Below are positions 43,464 to 52,135 of a stretch of DNA of 64,000 bases, piece by piece. Position numbers and translations under genes: made by a program. Each line of letters begins with the position of its first letter. The stretch's first letter is position 1. Source of the DNA: Woeseiaceae bacterium (GTDB taxonomy: Bacteria > Pseudomonadota > Gammaproteobacteria > Steroidobacterales > Woeseiaceae); contig JAJFKV010000015.1 of the NCBI GenBank assembly GCA_021773055.1, forward strand, positions 1 through 64,000, in the 5' to 3' direction. Under the pieces are notes generated by a model. The model saw only the letters and a list, made by a program, of their open reading frames with translations, did no database searches and was not told the origin of the DNA.

Positions 43464-44649
43464 TCTGTCTTAGTGATTCTATTTTCGCGTCAGAGTAACC
43501 CAAGCATTCGCGCAACACCTCATTTGTATGCTCCCCTAACAGCGGTGGTGCCTTTTCGTAGCTTACGGGAGTGCTGCCAAAGTCGACCGGATTTGAGACC
43601 TGCGGAACGGATTGATTCTCGCCATTCTGCAAATACCGAACCAGCCCTCGCTCAGTGGCGTGTGCGTTCGTCAAAACCTCAGCTATGTCATTGACGGGTC
43701 CAGCGGGAACCCCCTTGCCTCGCAGCACATCGAGCCAATGTTCGGTGGTATCTTCCTGCAGTTTCGACTGTAGTAGATCGACTAAAATCCCGCGATTTTC
43801 AATGCGACTGCTCATGGACTGAAAGCGCACATCCTGTGCTACCGATTCCAGACCGAGCGATTCGCAGCAGCTCACAAATTGCCTTTCATTACCGACCGCC
43901 AGCATCAAGCTGCCATCGCTGGTCGCGAATGCCTGATATGGCACGAGATTTGGATGCGCAGTGCCCATTCTTCCCGGGATCTCCCCCCCAATCAGATAAT
44001 TCAAATTCTGGTTTGCAAGCCACGCGACCTGGCTGTCATAGAGAGGCACGTCAATGTATTGTCCCTGGCCACTAGCCTGCCGCGCGTTCAATCCCGCGAG
44101 GATCGCCGTCGTTGCGTACATTCCGGCCATGATATCGGCTATCGCAACGCCGACTTTTTGCGGACCGCCCGCCTCGTCCGGAGGCGGACCAGTGACACTC
44201 ATCAGGCCTGCGGATGCCTGCATCATGGCATCGTAACCCGGCTCATTTGCGCGCGACCCAGTTTGACCAAATGCTGAAATCGAACAGTAGATCAGCCGTG
44301 GATTAAGTTCGAGCAGGTCGTCCGGACTCAGCCCGAATTTCGCCATCGTTCCGACCTTAAAATTCTCCAGCAACACATCTGCTTGCCGTACCAATCCCCT
44401 GATGATCTCCTGTCCCTCGGTCGCGGCGATATTGACGGTCACCGAGCGCTTATTTCGATTGCTTGCAAGGAAGTATGCGGACTCGCTTCCCAGCCACGGC
44501 GGACCCCAGTTGCGCGTATCGTCGCCGCATCCCGGTCGTTCGATTTTGATCACATCCGCGCCGTAGTCACCGAGTAACTGGCTCGCCCAGGGGCCAGCCA
44601 GGACGCGGCTCAAATCCAGTATTCGAATCTTGTTGAGTGGTGACGCCAT
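43450..44649 (-). CDS. CaiB/BaiF-family (class III) CoA transferase
   Basis: The 399-residue enzyme moves CoA between carboxylic acids. Family signatures are present: RILDLSRVLAGPWASQLLGDYGADVIKIERPGCGDDTR, the catalytic Asp in NEPGYDAMMQASAGLMSVTG, and HTNEVLRECLGYSDAKIESL at the C-terminus. The specific substrate is unknown. It is transcribed toward the aminotransferase and overlaps it by 14 bases if the longer start of that gene is used. Upstream are a terminator and a lipoprotein gene. Confidence 0.88.
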   Translation of the reverse strand: MASPLNKIRILDLSRVLAGPWASQLLGDYGADVIKIERPGCGDDTRNWGPPWLGSESAYFLASNRNKRSVTVNIAATEGQEIIRGLVRQADVLLENFKVGTMAKFGLSPDDLLELNPRLIYCSISAFGQTGSRANEPGYDAMMQASAGLMSVTGPPPDEAGGPQKVGVAIADIMAGMYATTAILAGLNARQASGQGQYIDVPLYDSQVAWLANQNLNYLIGGEIPGRMGTAHPNLVPYQAFATSDGSLMLAVGNERQFVSCCESLGLESVAQDVRFQSMSSRIENRGILVDLLQSKLQEDTTEHWLDVLRGKGVPAGPVNDIAEVLTNAHATERGLVRYLQNGENQSVPQVSNPVDFGSTPVSYEKAPPLLGEHTNEVLRECLGYSDAKIESLRQNEVI

Positions 44650-44663
44650 TCTTATACGTTCAC

Positions 44664-44680
44664 AAAAAACCCGGCCAACC
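44664..44680. repeat. Second copy of one terminator arm
   Basis: AAAAAACCCGGCCAACC at 44664-44680 repeats the A-tract plus stem arm found at 44712-44728 in the terminator hairpin. Only the single arm is duplicated, about 48 bases apart. It could pair with the 44735-44746 arm as an alternative, longer hairpin. Confidence 0.6.
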
Positions 44681-44711
44681 GGATTAACGAAACTACAATA
44701 CTATCGGGTAT

Positions 44712-44746
44712 AAAAAACCCGGCCAACCTTTACAGGTTGGCCGGGT
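44712..44746 (-). terminator. Rho-independent terminator after the DUF6491 gene
   Basis: A 12-bp perfect stem, ACCCGGCCAACC (44717-44728) with GGTTGGCCGGGT (44735-44746), has a 6-base loop. Read on the minus strand the stem is followed by TTTTTT (44717-44712). It ends transcription of the lipoprotein gene at 44778-45275 before the CoA transferase gene. Confidence 0.92.
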
Positions 44747-44777
44747 GGGTCCGCACGGAGATTGCGGATTGCGTGAC

Positions 44778-45275
44778 TCAGTCGCCCGACGAATCGTCAT
44801 TAGCAGCTGGGTCCAGCTCTTCTACCTCTGCGCCCTTCACCTCTCGTGGCACAGGAGTTCGTTCTATTTCCGGCTCTTTCTTGCCGTATTGAATCAGGAG
44901 ATCTTCGTGATCTTCCGGACTAAGTTCCCGAATCGATGCAACTCTTATAGGCCCGTTGTCAGATTGACCGTAAAAAATTACCTCGCTGAAGCTGGCGCAA
45001 ACTCGGCCAGTAGGAGAATCGAAACTAATGCGCCGGGAAGACCTGATCCCGTGTGCCCGCCGTCGCAGCACGACGTGGTAATTTCGACGCCCTGACGCTT
45101 CGACGATCAGATTCGAGTCATTCAACACGCTGTATCCTCGGATACTTGATTGGAAGATGCAATCCGGCCGCCCTGATGTCACCCCCGATTCCACGGCGTC
45201 CGGCCCGCCCTCGGTGCTCGCGCACGCCAATAAAACACTTGAAATAGTACCGATAATTATTTGTTTATAAAGCAT
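44778..45275 (-). CDS. DUF6491-like lipoprotein
   Basis: The 165-residue product has a lipoprotein signal (MLYKQIIIGTISSVLLACAS, lipobox VLLAC). It has the DUF6491 pattern: an early Cys (RPDCIFQSSIRGYSVLNDSNLIVEA), YHVVLRRR, and VCASF. The expected final Cys near the end of the domain is absent (VASIRELSPEDHE). The last 40 residues are acidic and probably disordered. Its function is unknown. It has its own strong terminator and 125 bases of gap upstream, so it is a single-gene unit. Confidence 0.65.
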   Translation of the reverse strand: MLYKQIIIGTISSVLLACASTEGGPDAVESGVTSGRPDCIFQSSIRGYSVLNDSNLIVEASGRRNYHVVLRRRAHGIRSSRRISFDSPTGRVCASFSEVIFYGQSDNGPIRVASIRELSPEDHEDLLIQYGKKEPEIERTPVPREVKGAEVEELDPAANDDSSGD

Positions 45276-45400
45276 TTTATATCTCAGAAATCAAAATAAT
45301 CAGGCAATCCCGAAATTCATGGTGCTATCAAGAATTACGCCATAATTCCGCGATTTAGCGGTGGAAGTTTACGCTAGTTCCGCACCGAATTTGATCCGTA

Positions 45401-46255
45401 TCAGCCAAAACCAAGGCCGATTGGCCTGTTCGAATCCGTAATCCACTCGCTCCAGGACCCCACATAAAGCCGTGGTTCACGATACCCGGCCTCCAGGGCC
45501 GATATGGCCAGATGACACGCGGTAACACCCGAACCACACATCACGCTCCACTCAGTCCGACGGTCGTCACCCAGATGGTGACCCCACAGCTTGCGCAACT
45601 CATCAACACTTTTCCAGCGGCCATTCTCGTCCATGCTCTCAGCAAAAGGCAGGTTTCGGGCCCCTGGGATATGCCCGGCGACCGTGTCGATAGGTTCCAG
45701 TTCTCCTGCATACCGTGCACGGTCACGTGCATCGATCAGATTCAGGCTTGCGGCATCGGCACCAGATTCGTTAATTTCCGACGTCTTAAGTACCATTTCG
45801 TATCTCGCTACGCTTTGAAATTCAGCTGGAATCGCTACTACGCGTTTCGCAGATAGTGAATACCCTGACGCTGTCCACGCTGCCAGACCGCCATCCAGCA
45901 ATCGCACATTGTCATGCCCCAACCATCGAAGCATCCACCAGAGTCGCGCTGCCACGGCACCGATGCCCTCGTCGTAAACCACCACGGCAGTGCTGTTACT
46001 AATGCCAAGCCGCCCAAGGGTCGCGGTAATTGACGGCACATCAGGTAAAGGATGACGCCCGGTGCCGGCACCGACAGGAGCGGCAAGGTCCTTGTTTAGA
46101 TCTGCATATACAGCGCCGGGTATATGCCCTTCTTTGTAGGCCCGGCGACCAGCCGTCGAGTCCGACAGATCAAATCGACAATCAACCACACTGCAGCTTT
46201 CGGCTCGCAGGTTTTCATTCAATTCTCGGGTGCTGATAAGCTGTGTGGCACTCAA
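45401..46255 (-). CDS. sseA: 3-mercaptopyruvate sulfurtransferase
   Basis: The 284-residue protein has two rhodanese domains. The C-terminal one carries the active-site loop MCGSGVTACHLA; CGSGVT is the mercaptopyruvate type, against CRKGVT in thiosulfate sulfurtransferases. The N-terminal domain has CRFDLSDSTAGRRAYKEGHIPGA. It transfers sulfur from mercaptopyruvate to acceptors. It is divergent from etfB, with about 120 bases between. Confidence 0.87.
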   Translation of the reverse strand: MSATQLISTRELNENLRAESCSVVDCRFDLSDSTAGRRAYKEGHIPGAVYADLNKDLAAPVGAGTGRHPLPDVPSITATLGRLGISNSTAVVVYDEGIGAVAARLWWMLRWLGHDNVRLLDGGLAAWTASGYSLSAKRVVAIPAEFQSVARYEMVLKTSEINESGADAASLNLIDARDRARYAGELEPIDTVAGHIPGARNLPFAESMDENGRWKSVDELRKLWGHHLGDDRRTEWSVMCGSGVTACHLAISALEAGYREPRLYVGSWSEWITDSNRPIGLGFG

Positions 46256-46374
46256 TGTCGGTTACTCCAGTTGCCCAATCAAAATCGGTCTTGTGCACGG
46301 TAATTGCCTATTGGACAATACCCGGCCGCGGAGTAGATTCGCAATACCCACCACTTGGGAAAAGGAGTATTGAA

Positions 46375-47124
46375 GTGGATAAGATTCTTGTTGGCTTGAA
46401 ACGAGTCGTTGACTACAACGTTCGGGTTCGCGTCAAAAGTGACGGCAGCGGCATTGAAACCGACGGCGTCAAGATGAGCATTAACCCTTTTGATGAAATC
46501 GCCCTTGAAGAAGCGCTGCGAATAAAAGAGCGTGGCGAAGCCTCAGAAGTGATTGTCATCTCCGTTGGCGCAAGCGATTCCCAGCAACAGTTGCGAACAG
46601 GGCTGGCAATGGGCGCTGATAGGGCCATTTTGGTGGAGTCAGAAGGCTCGGTAGGCCCGTTGGGCGTTGCCAGAATCTTCAAATCAATTATTGATCGGGA
46701 CGGAATCGATTTCGTCTTGCTGGGTAAGCAGGCGATCGATGATGACAATAGCCAGACCGGGCAAATGCTGGCAGCCATATGGGGCCGGCCACAGGCTACC
46801 TTCGCATCCAAAATCGACATGGACGGCGAAAAAGCAACAGTTACCCGTGAGGTCGACGCAGGGCTTGAGCTGCTGGAAATTGACCTTCCAGCGGTCATAA
46901 CTGTCGACTTGCGCCTCAACGAGGCTCGCTACGTCAAATTACCGGACATTATGAAGGCGAAGAAAAAACCGTTGGAGTCCATCGCACTTGCCGATCTCGG
47001 TATTGATTCCGGGCCTGAGATTAAGGAATTGTTATTTGAACCACCGGCCGAACGCGAACGCGGCGTCATGGTGGATGATGTTGCGGGTCTTGTTGCCGCG
47101 CTTAAAGACAAAGGACTGGCGTAA
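46375..47124 (+). CDS. etfB: Electron transfer flavoprotein beta subunit
   Basis: With EtfA this forms the FAD- and AMP-containing ETF that takes electrons from acyl-CoA dehydrogenases to the quinone pool. The frame extends to 46243, but GTG 46375 (VDKILVGLKRVVDYNVRVRV) is the true start, with AAAGGAG upstream. The 249 residues contain MSINPFDEIALEEALRIKE, ALMG-type MGADRAILVES, and the ETF-beta signature VEAGLELLEIDLPAVITVDLRLNEARYV (here beginning VDAGLELLEI). Confidence 0.93.
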   Translation: MDKILVGLKRVVDYNVRVRVKSDGSGIETDGVKMSINPFDEIALEEALRIKERGEASEVIVISVGASDSQQQLRTGLAMGADRAILVESEGSVGPLGVARIFKSIIDRDGIDFVLLGKQAIDDDNSQTGQMLAAIWGRPQATFASKIDMDGEKATVTREVDAGLELLEIDLPAVITVDLRLNEARYVKLPDIMKAKKKPLESIALADLGIDSGPEIKELLFEPPAERERGVMVDDVAGLVAALKDKGLA

Positions 47125-48065
47125 TGTCGAAAATTCTAATTATTGCGGAACACGATGGTTCCGCTCTGAATCCAAGTACCGCCAAGACAGTCACCGGCGC
47201 AGCAAGTATCGAGGGCGCAGATATCGATATAGTCGTACTGGCGTCCGCGGCGTCTGCGATTGCTGCCCAGGCGGCGGAACTCGAATCAGTTTCTCGGGTC
47301 TTGACGATCGAACGCAGTGAAAACGAGCATGCCATCGCCGCGGTGCTGGCGCCGCAGATCGCCTCGCTGGCAAGCGGCTACTCGCATGTATTCGGACCGT
47401 CGACCACCTTTGGCAGGGACCTGATGCCGCGAGTAGCAGCATTGCTGGGCGTGAATCAAGTCAGCGATATCATGAGTGTTGAAAGTAGTCACACGTTTAA
47501 GCGGCCAGTCTATGCTGGCAGCGGCGTTGCTACAGTTGAAGCACCCGTCGACAGCATCGTCGTGGGAACCATTCGTATCGCTTCATTCGGTGCAACGAAC
47601 GGTGGCAATTCGGCACCTGTTGAAGGCGCGGATGCAGCCGTTGAGCTACCGTCGCACACAAGACTCGTTGAACTGCAATCAGGTGTGTCAGACAGGCCTG
47701 ATCTGCAAACGGCGGCGAAAGTCGTGGCTGGTGGCAGAGCACTGTCCAGCGAAGAGAATTTCGGGCTTATTTACAAGCTGGCCGACAAGTTGGGTGCCGG
47801 TGTTGGCGCTTCGCGCGCAGCTGTCGATGCGGGTTACGTCGCCAATGAAATGCAGATTGGTCAAACGGGCAAGATCATCGCGCCGGATTTGTACATAGCG
47901 ATCGGTATTTCCGGTGCTATCCAGCATCTCACCGGCATCAAAGATGCCGGGACAATTGTCGCTATCAATAAGGATGAGGAAGCGCCGATTTTCGAAGTCG
48001 CAGATATCGGACTGGTTGCCGATTTGTTCAGTGCATTGCCCGAACTAATCGAGGCTCTTGATTAA
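47124..48065 (+). CDS. etfA: Electron transfer flavoprotein alpha subunit
   Basis: The 313-residue EtfA binds FAD in its C-terminal domain: [67 protein letters not shown] and the closing VGDLF-like [16 protein letters not shown]. The ATG overlaps the etfB stop by one base. Its acyl-CoA dehydrogenase partners are not nearby, but the FadJ-like gene at 18160 is part of the same pathway. Confidence 0.95.
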   Translation: MSKILIIAEHDGSALNPSTAKTVTGAASIEGADIDIVVLASAASAIAAQAAELESVSRVLTIERSENEHAIAAVLAPQIASLASGYSHVFGPSTTFGRDLMPRVAALLGVNQVSDIMSVESSHTFKRPVYAGSGVATVEAPVDSIVVGTIRIASFGATNGGNSAPVEGADAAVELPSHTRLVELQSGVSDRPDLQTAAKVVAGGRALSSEENFGLIYKLADKLGAGVGASRAAVDAGYVANEMQIGQTGKIIAPDLYIAIGISGAIQHLTGIKDAGTIVAINKDEEAPIFEVADIGLVADLFSALPELIEALD

Positions 48066-48168
48066 CAGCAGTCGCCGCCGCAGTTTTTAATCCGGCGTCG
48101 GTCTGGGATGGTCGACACCTGTTCAATGCGCAGACGATTAGGTGAAATACGTGACCAACTGCCGAGAG

Positions 48169-48230
48169 GCGGCTGATACGCCAATGAATTCGACTGTGAG
48201 TCGTGGAGAAGTCATTGGCGTATCAGCCGC
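48169..48230. terminator. Long hairpin between convergent etfA and peroxiredoxin genes
   Basis: GCGGCTGATACGCCAATGA (48169-48187) is matched perfectly inverted at 48212-48230, giving a 19-bp stem with a 24-base loop. It lies between two converging genes. There is no T-tract on either side, so it may act as a Rho-dependent or bidirectional transcript end, or protect 3' ends; it could also be a small repeat element. Confidence 0.6.
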
Positions 48231-48299
48231 ATCCCTGCTCTGAGCACTAGTCATTCGTCCTTCTCCTCTGACAGTGATTGTCAGACGGGGACAAACCCG

Positions 48300-48782
48300 T
48301 TATAGAGCATCCAGGATAGCTTCCGCCTTGCTGACTTCAAACTGACCGGGAGCCTCTACGGCAACGTGCGTCGCAATGCCGTCATCAACAATAATGGCGA
48401 AACGCTGGCCGCGCATGCCCATACCAAACGCTGATCCGTCAAATTCAAGACCCAGAGCTTGTGCATATTCGCCATTGCCATCGGCAAGCATCATTACATT
48501 ATCGCCAACGCCACGGTCCTTGCCCCATGCATCCATAACAAAGACATCGTTAACCGCCATACAGGCGACCGTGTCGACGTTCTTGCTTTTCAACGCGTCG
48601 AATTGATCGACAAAACCGGGCAGATGGTTCATTGAGCAAGTTGGGGTGAATGCGCCTGGTACGGATACCAGGACGACCTTCTTTCCGGAAAACAAAGCTT
48701 CCGTCGAAATTGCACCGGGCCCTGAATCGGTCATGATGCCAAAGGCACCGGATGGCATTTGATCGCCTGCAGCTATAGTCAT
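48300..48782 (-). CDS. Peroxiredoxin (Prx5/glutaredoxin-peroxiredoxin type)
   Basis: The 160-residue enzyme reduces peroxides. The peroxidatic Cys49 lies in VPGAFTPTCSMNHLPGF, the classical Prx5 form, and VNDVFVMDAWGKD follows. No fused glutaredoxin is present, and no second Cys is in the usual resolving place (Cys74 in VACMAVND is buried-type), so a 1-Cys mechanism is likely. It is transcribed toward the hairpin after etfA, 27 bases downstream of the ferredoxin gene. Confidence 0.87.
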   Translation of the reverse strand: MTIAAGDQMPSGAFGIMTDSGPGAISTEALFSGKKVVLVSVPGAFTPTCSMNHLPGFVDQFDALKSKNVDTVACMAVNDVFVMDAWGKDRGVGDNVMMLADGNGEYAQALGLEFDGSAFGMGMRGQRFAIIVDDGIATHVAVEAPGQFEVSKAEAILDAL

Positions 48783-48808
48783 TATCGTTGCTCCCGCTTG
48801 GGTTTCGT

Positions 48809-49129
48809 CTAGTACTCGTTTTCGGCGACGTGTACTACGAGGCCGTCAAGTTGGTCTGATACTTCTATTTGGCAAGTCAGGCGGCTGTTGGCCTTTCTTT
48901 CAAACGCCGCGTCCAGCATGCTGTCTTCCATGTCGTCCATGGGCGCCAGCTTATCTACCCAGGCTTCGTCGATATAGCTATGGCAGGTTGCGCACGCACA
49001 AGCGCCGCCGCATTCGGCGACAATGCCGTCAATATTATTGTTGATGGCCCCTTCCATAACGGAATAGCCGTTTTGGACCTCGACTTCGTGTCGCGACCCG
49101 TCGGACGTCTGATAGATGATTCGTGGCAT
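48809..49129 (-). CDS. [2Fe-2S] ferredoxin (adrenodoxin type)
   Basis: The 106-residue electron carrier has the four ligands as Cys40-x5-Cys46-x2-Cys49 (ECGGACACATCHSYID) and Cys86 (LTCQI). The acidic helix MDDMEDSMLD between them is the partner-binding surface of adrenodoxin-type ferredoxins, which serve P450s or Rieske oxygenases. No such partner is adjacent. It may share a transcript with the peroxiredoxin. Confidence 0.9.
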   Translation of the reverse strand: MPRIIYQTSDGSRHEVEVQNGYSVMEGAINNNIDGIVAECGGACACATCHSYIDEAWVDKLAPMDDMEDSMLDAAFERKANSRLTCQIEVSDQLDGLVVHVAENEY

Positions 49130-49163
49130 TTATTCTATTCCTTGGCAAACTTCGCGCAATAAT

Positions 49164-49195
49164 AAGGGCGTTGACCAGAACCGGTCAACGCCCTT
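49164..49195 (-). terminator. Probable terminator of the TonB operon
   Basis: AAGGGCGTTGACC (49164-49176) and GGTCAACGCCCTT (49183-49195) form a 13-bp perfect stem with a 6-base loop. On the minus strand a T-rich run (TTATTATT) follows. It lies 34 bases past the TPR gene, the last gene of the TonB operon. Confidence 0.75.
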
Positions 49196-49228
49196 CGTTA
49201 TACGCGTTCGAGAGGCTTGAGATTGTTA

Positions 49229-50584
49229 TTAAGCGCGACCGCTCTTCGCCTTTCTCTCATCAATTTCTTTACGTTTTTTCTGTGCAGCCTCTTCCGCTAA
49301 TCGGATCTGCCTATTGCGCTCAATTTCGGCATCGATTACTCGAATCCACTGACCTGATGTACGTTGCGATCGAGGCGTTTTGGCGGCTTCGCGAAACGAC
49401 TTTTTCGCCTCGCTATAGCGACGTAGGTTGTAAAGACACATACCCAGCGATATCTGAATATTGTCCGGGCTTTTCAGGCCACCTTTTCGAATCGCGGTAT
49501 TTGCCGAGGTGACACAGTCGCCGTACTCACCGACATTCAAATACGAATTTGCAAGCCGCGCATCGACTTCGCCATCTTCCGCCAGGCCTGCCGCGGATAT
49601 CAGGGCTGGTATTGCCTTGGAGTCTTCCATGGCAAGCATCCAGCTTTGCGATAAAAGGCGATAGTTCTTTTCGTTCTTGACTACGATGCCGGCCTCAATT
49701 TTTTCTTGCAGAAGCTTGGCGGCTTTATAGGGTACTTCTGCCTGCAAATATAGCTGTGCCATTGTTACGAATTCTGTGCCTTTCTCCAGCATGTCCTGAG
49801 TGAATGCAGCATCGTAGGCGTAAATCAGTTTTTCATCCTGACCCAGTTCCGTGAAGGCACCGGCAAGGGACAACCAATAGCGCTTCTTCGGCCAGGTCTC
49901 CAAGAGTATTTTTTGGATATCGCGTACTTTGGTGTAGTTTTCTAACGTGAAGTACGCAAAATTCAACAGGCCCCACCAATCTTCTTTAACCGGCTGGTCG
50001 CGATTCCTGGCAACTTGCATCGCCTGTTCGATGGGCCCAACCATCGATTGATATTCGTTCAGGTGATAATGTATTTGCGCTTTAAGGATGTACGGCTGAG
50101 GTGCGGGGTTGGTTTCCAGGATGAACCATTTATCAATTGTCGTAAGTGCCTCTCTGTAGCGCTCTTCGACCGTCAGCAGCTGTGCCATGGTAAACGTCGT
50201 CTGCTTGGCCATTTGTGGCTCAAGACTAGGGATCGCGAGCAGCTTCTGGTAGGTGGAAATTGCCTGCGGCATGCTTTCCATGTTGTAGTGGACAAACCCA
50301 AGGTAATTCAATACGTTGGCTTGTTCGTACTCGGTGAGTTTATCCGGGTTGTAGAGACTGTTAAGAGACTTCAGAGCACCCGTGTAGTTTTCTTCGTCCA
50401 CCATTTCCTGAGCTTTTTGAATTCGCTCATAGACTTCTTTACTAACTGCCTGGGCCTGTTTGGTCTTGGTTTTGTCGTCTTTATCCGCTCTGGTGCTTTT
50501 TTGAGCAGACGCGTTACCAAAAGCCAGCAATCCTGCCAACAGCATGATGCCGAGCTTCAGTGAGATTCCACGTTTAGTATTCAT
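49229..50584 (-). CDS. TPR protein of the TonB system
   Basis: The 451-residue periplasmic protein has a signal peptide (KLGIMLLAGLLAFGNASAQ) and many helical TPR-like repeats (ALKSLNSLYNPDKLTEYEQANVLNYLG and similar), ending in a charged tail (KKRKEIDERKAKSG). TPR proteins of this kind end the TtpC/TonB2-type clusters of Vibrio and relatives, where they are thought to help organise the complex. It is the last gene of the operon. Confidence 0.8.
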   Translation of the reverse strand: MNTKRGISLKLGIMLLAGLLAFGNASAQKSTRADKDDKTKTKQAQAVSKEVYERIQKAQEMVDEENYTGALKSLNSLYNPDKLTEYEQANVLNYLGFVHYNMESMPQAISTYQKLLAIPSLEPQMAKQTTFTMAQLLTVEERYREALTTIDKWFILETNPAPQPYILKAQIHYHLNEYQSMVGPIEQAMQVARNRDQPVKEDWWGLLNFAYFTLENYTKVRDIQKILLETWPKKRYWLSLAGAFTELGQDEKLIYAYDAAFTQDMLEKGTEFVTMAQLYLQAEVPYKAAKLLQEKIEAGIVVKNEKNYRLLSQSWMLAMEDSKAIPALISAAGLAEDGEVDARLANSYLNVGEYGDCVTSANTAIRKGGLKSPDNIQISLGMCLYNLRRYSEAKKSFREAAKTPRSQRTSGQWIRVIDAEIERNRQIRLAEEAAQKKRKEIDERKAKSGRA

Positions 50585-50636
50585 AACTCAATAAATCCTT
50601 TTGGATAGATTCCCCGCCAAGGGCTATCAATCGGCC

Positions 50637-51242
50637 TCAGTCCTCAAGCTCGAACGAAATTCGTGTCTTGACGCCCGCCACTTCAACGGGCACCCCGTCA
50701 ACCACTCGCGGTTTGTACTTGAATTTCAGTACGGCTCGCGTGGCCGCCCGCTCAAACAGACTGCTGGTCGACTGCAAAACGATCGGATCTTTCACCGTAC
50801 CAGCCGTAGTCACGGTAAATGACATATCAACAAAGCCCTCGAGGCCGCGCGAAAGCGCACGTGAGGGGTATACCGGCGCAACTCGGACGATCGGTAAGTA
50901 GTCACCTTCTGCGATATTCATGCCGCCAGGCCCGCCGATATCGGTATTGGCGGTAATCGTGGGACGTCCAACATCGATCGTCGGTGCATCAGGATCGATG
51001 TTGTCCATGTCCTGCGGTGGCGTTTCAGGTGGTGTCTCAGGTGGTTTCGGTGGCTTTTCGGGCGTGAGATCCTGAGTATTAAGGTTCTCATTGCGCTTTA
51101 CGCGTACGAAATCAAGCTGAGCTCGTTCCCTGGGCTTTGTCAAAGCACCTTTACCGGATGCAATGAGCAGTTGCATCACGAACAGCAAGCTGAGCGTAAT
51201 GACAACGCCAGTGACAATAGAAATTAAATAGCGACCCATCAT
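50637..51242 (-). CDS. tonB: TonB energy-transducing protein
   Basis: TonB carries proton-motive energy to outer-membrane receptors. The 201-residue protein has a membrane helix (SIVTGVVITLSLLFVMQLLIA), a proline-rich spacer (PEKPPKPPETPPETPP) and a C-terminal TonB domain (RVAPVYPSRALSRGLEGFVDMSFTV, then FKYKPRVVDGVPV). The SHLS-like His in the membrane helix of classic TonB is not seen, as in TonB2-type proteins. It follows the two exbD genes. Confidence 0.9.
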   Translation of the reverse strand: MMGRYLISIVTGVVITLSLLFVMQLLIASGKGALTKPRERAQLDFVRVKRNENLNTQDLTPEKPPKPPETPPETPPQDMDNIDPDAPTIDVGRPTITANTDIGGPGGMNIAEGDYLPIVRVAPVYPSRALSRGLEGFVDMSFTVTTAGTVKDPIVLQSTSSLFERAATRAVLKFKYKPRVVDGVPVEVAGVKTRISFELED

Positions 51243-51276
51243 GGTCCTGTCTCCTCAGCGGCAAACGCCGCTTTTT

Positions 51277-51687
51277 CTAGCCGTCGTCAGACGCCATTGC
51301 AACGTTTTGTACGCCTGCGGCTTTCGCCGCCTCCAGAATCTGTACCAGTACTTCATTGGTTGATTCCTCGTCCGCCTGAATCACGATTGAACCCTTTGGA
51401 TTCTCTGCGTGAAGCCGCTCTATCAATACACGTACATCGCGAGGATCGCGTTCCTGCTTGTCGATCCAGATCTCATCGTTCGCACTGATAGCGATCAGAA
51501 TGGCTGCATCCTCCTGAGAGTCTGCTGTCATAGTATCCGGGCGATCCACCTGAATACCGGCCTCCTTGATGAAGGTTGCTGTGACGATGAAGAAAATAAG
51601 CATAATGAAAACAACGTCGAGCATCGGCGTGAGATTAATCTCCTCGCTTTCCTCTTCGTGTCCAAATGCGCCTTGATTATTTCTCAT
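51277..51687 (-). CDS. exbD: ExbD-family transport protein (second copy)
   Basis: The 136-residue protein has the ExbD layout: a short cytoplasmic start (EESEEINLTPMLDVVFIMLIFFIVTATFIKEAG) with the essential membrane Asp in LDVVFIM, and a periplasmic domain (WIDKQERDPRDVRVLIERLHAENPKGSIVIQADEES). It is about half identical by eye to the ExbD encoded just upstream. Two adjacent exbD genes are common in TtpC-type clusters. Confidence 0.9.
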   Translation of the reverse strand: MRNNQGAFGHEEESEEINLTPMLDVVFIMLIFFIVTATFIKEAGIQVDRPDTMTADSQEDAAILIAISANDEIWIDKQERDPRDVRVLIERLHAENPKGSIVIQADEESTNEVLVQILEAAKAAGVQNVAMASDDG

Positions 51688-51711
51688 GTGGCATGTCCTT
51701 AAGGATCCCGC

Positions 51712-52125
51712 TCATTTCGAATCCGCAATGGAGATGTTGTAGACATCAGCACTACGTGACGCGTCCATAACCGTCACCAGCATCTTGTTGGTGGATCTCT
51801 TGTTCGGTTGAATCACCACCGATCCCTGCGGATTTTCCGCGTGCAGACGTTCAATATTCGCGCGTACGGCGCGAGGATCAATGATCCGACGATCGATCCA
51901 GATATCATCATTACCGTCAATGACGATAAGGATGTTGGCGTCCTCCGGCTTGGTTTCCGTTACCGGAGCGTCAGGCCGATTGACGTCGATGCCCACTTCC
52001 TTGACGAACGATGCCGTAACAATAAAGAAGATGAGCATGATGAATACGACGTCGAGCATCGGCGTCAGGTTGATTTCTTCCGAATCATCTTCCTGCTGCC
52101 CCATAGAAAAGTCATGTTTTCGCAT
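51712..52125 (-). CDS. exbD: ExbD-family transport protein (first copy)
   Basis: The 137-residue ExbD has SEEINLTPMLDVVFIMLIFFIVTASFVKE with the proton-path Asp, and a periplasmic domain (IWIDRRIIDPRAVRANIERLHAENPQGSVVIQPNKRS). It works with ExbB in the proton channel that energises TonB. It lies 10 bases after exbB and 24 bases ahead of the second exbD. Confidence 0.9.
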   Translation of the reverse strand: MRKHDFSMGQQEDDSEEINLTPMLDVVFIMLIFFIVTASFVKEVGIDVNRPDAPVTETKPEDANILIVIDGNDDIWIDRRIIDPRAVRANIERLHAENPQGSVVIQPNKRSTNKMLVTVMDASRSADVYNISIADSK

Positions 52126-52135
52126 GGTCTATTCC

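Noticed and set aside
46243..46374. N-terminal extension of EtfB
   Set aside because: EtfB homologues begin at MKILV-type sequence; GTG 46375 has a good AAAGGAG and the extension overlaps the divergent sseA start.
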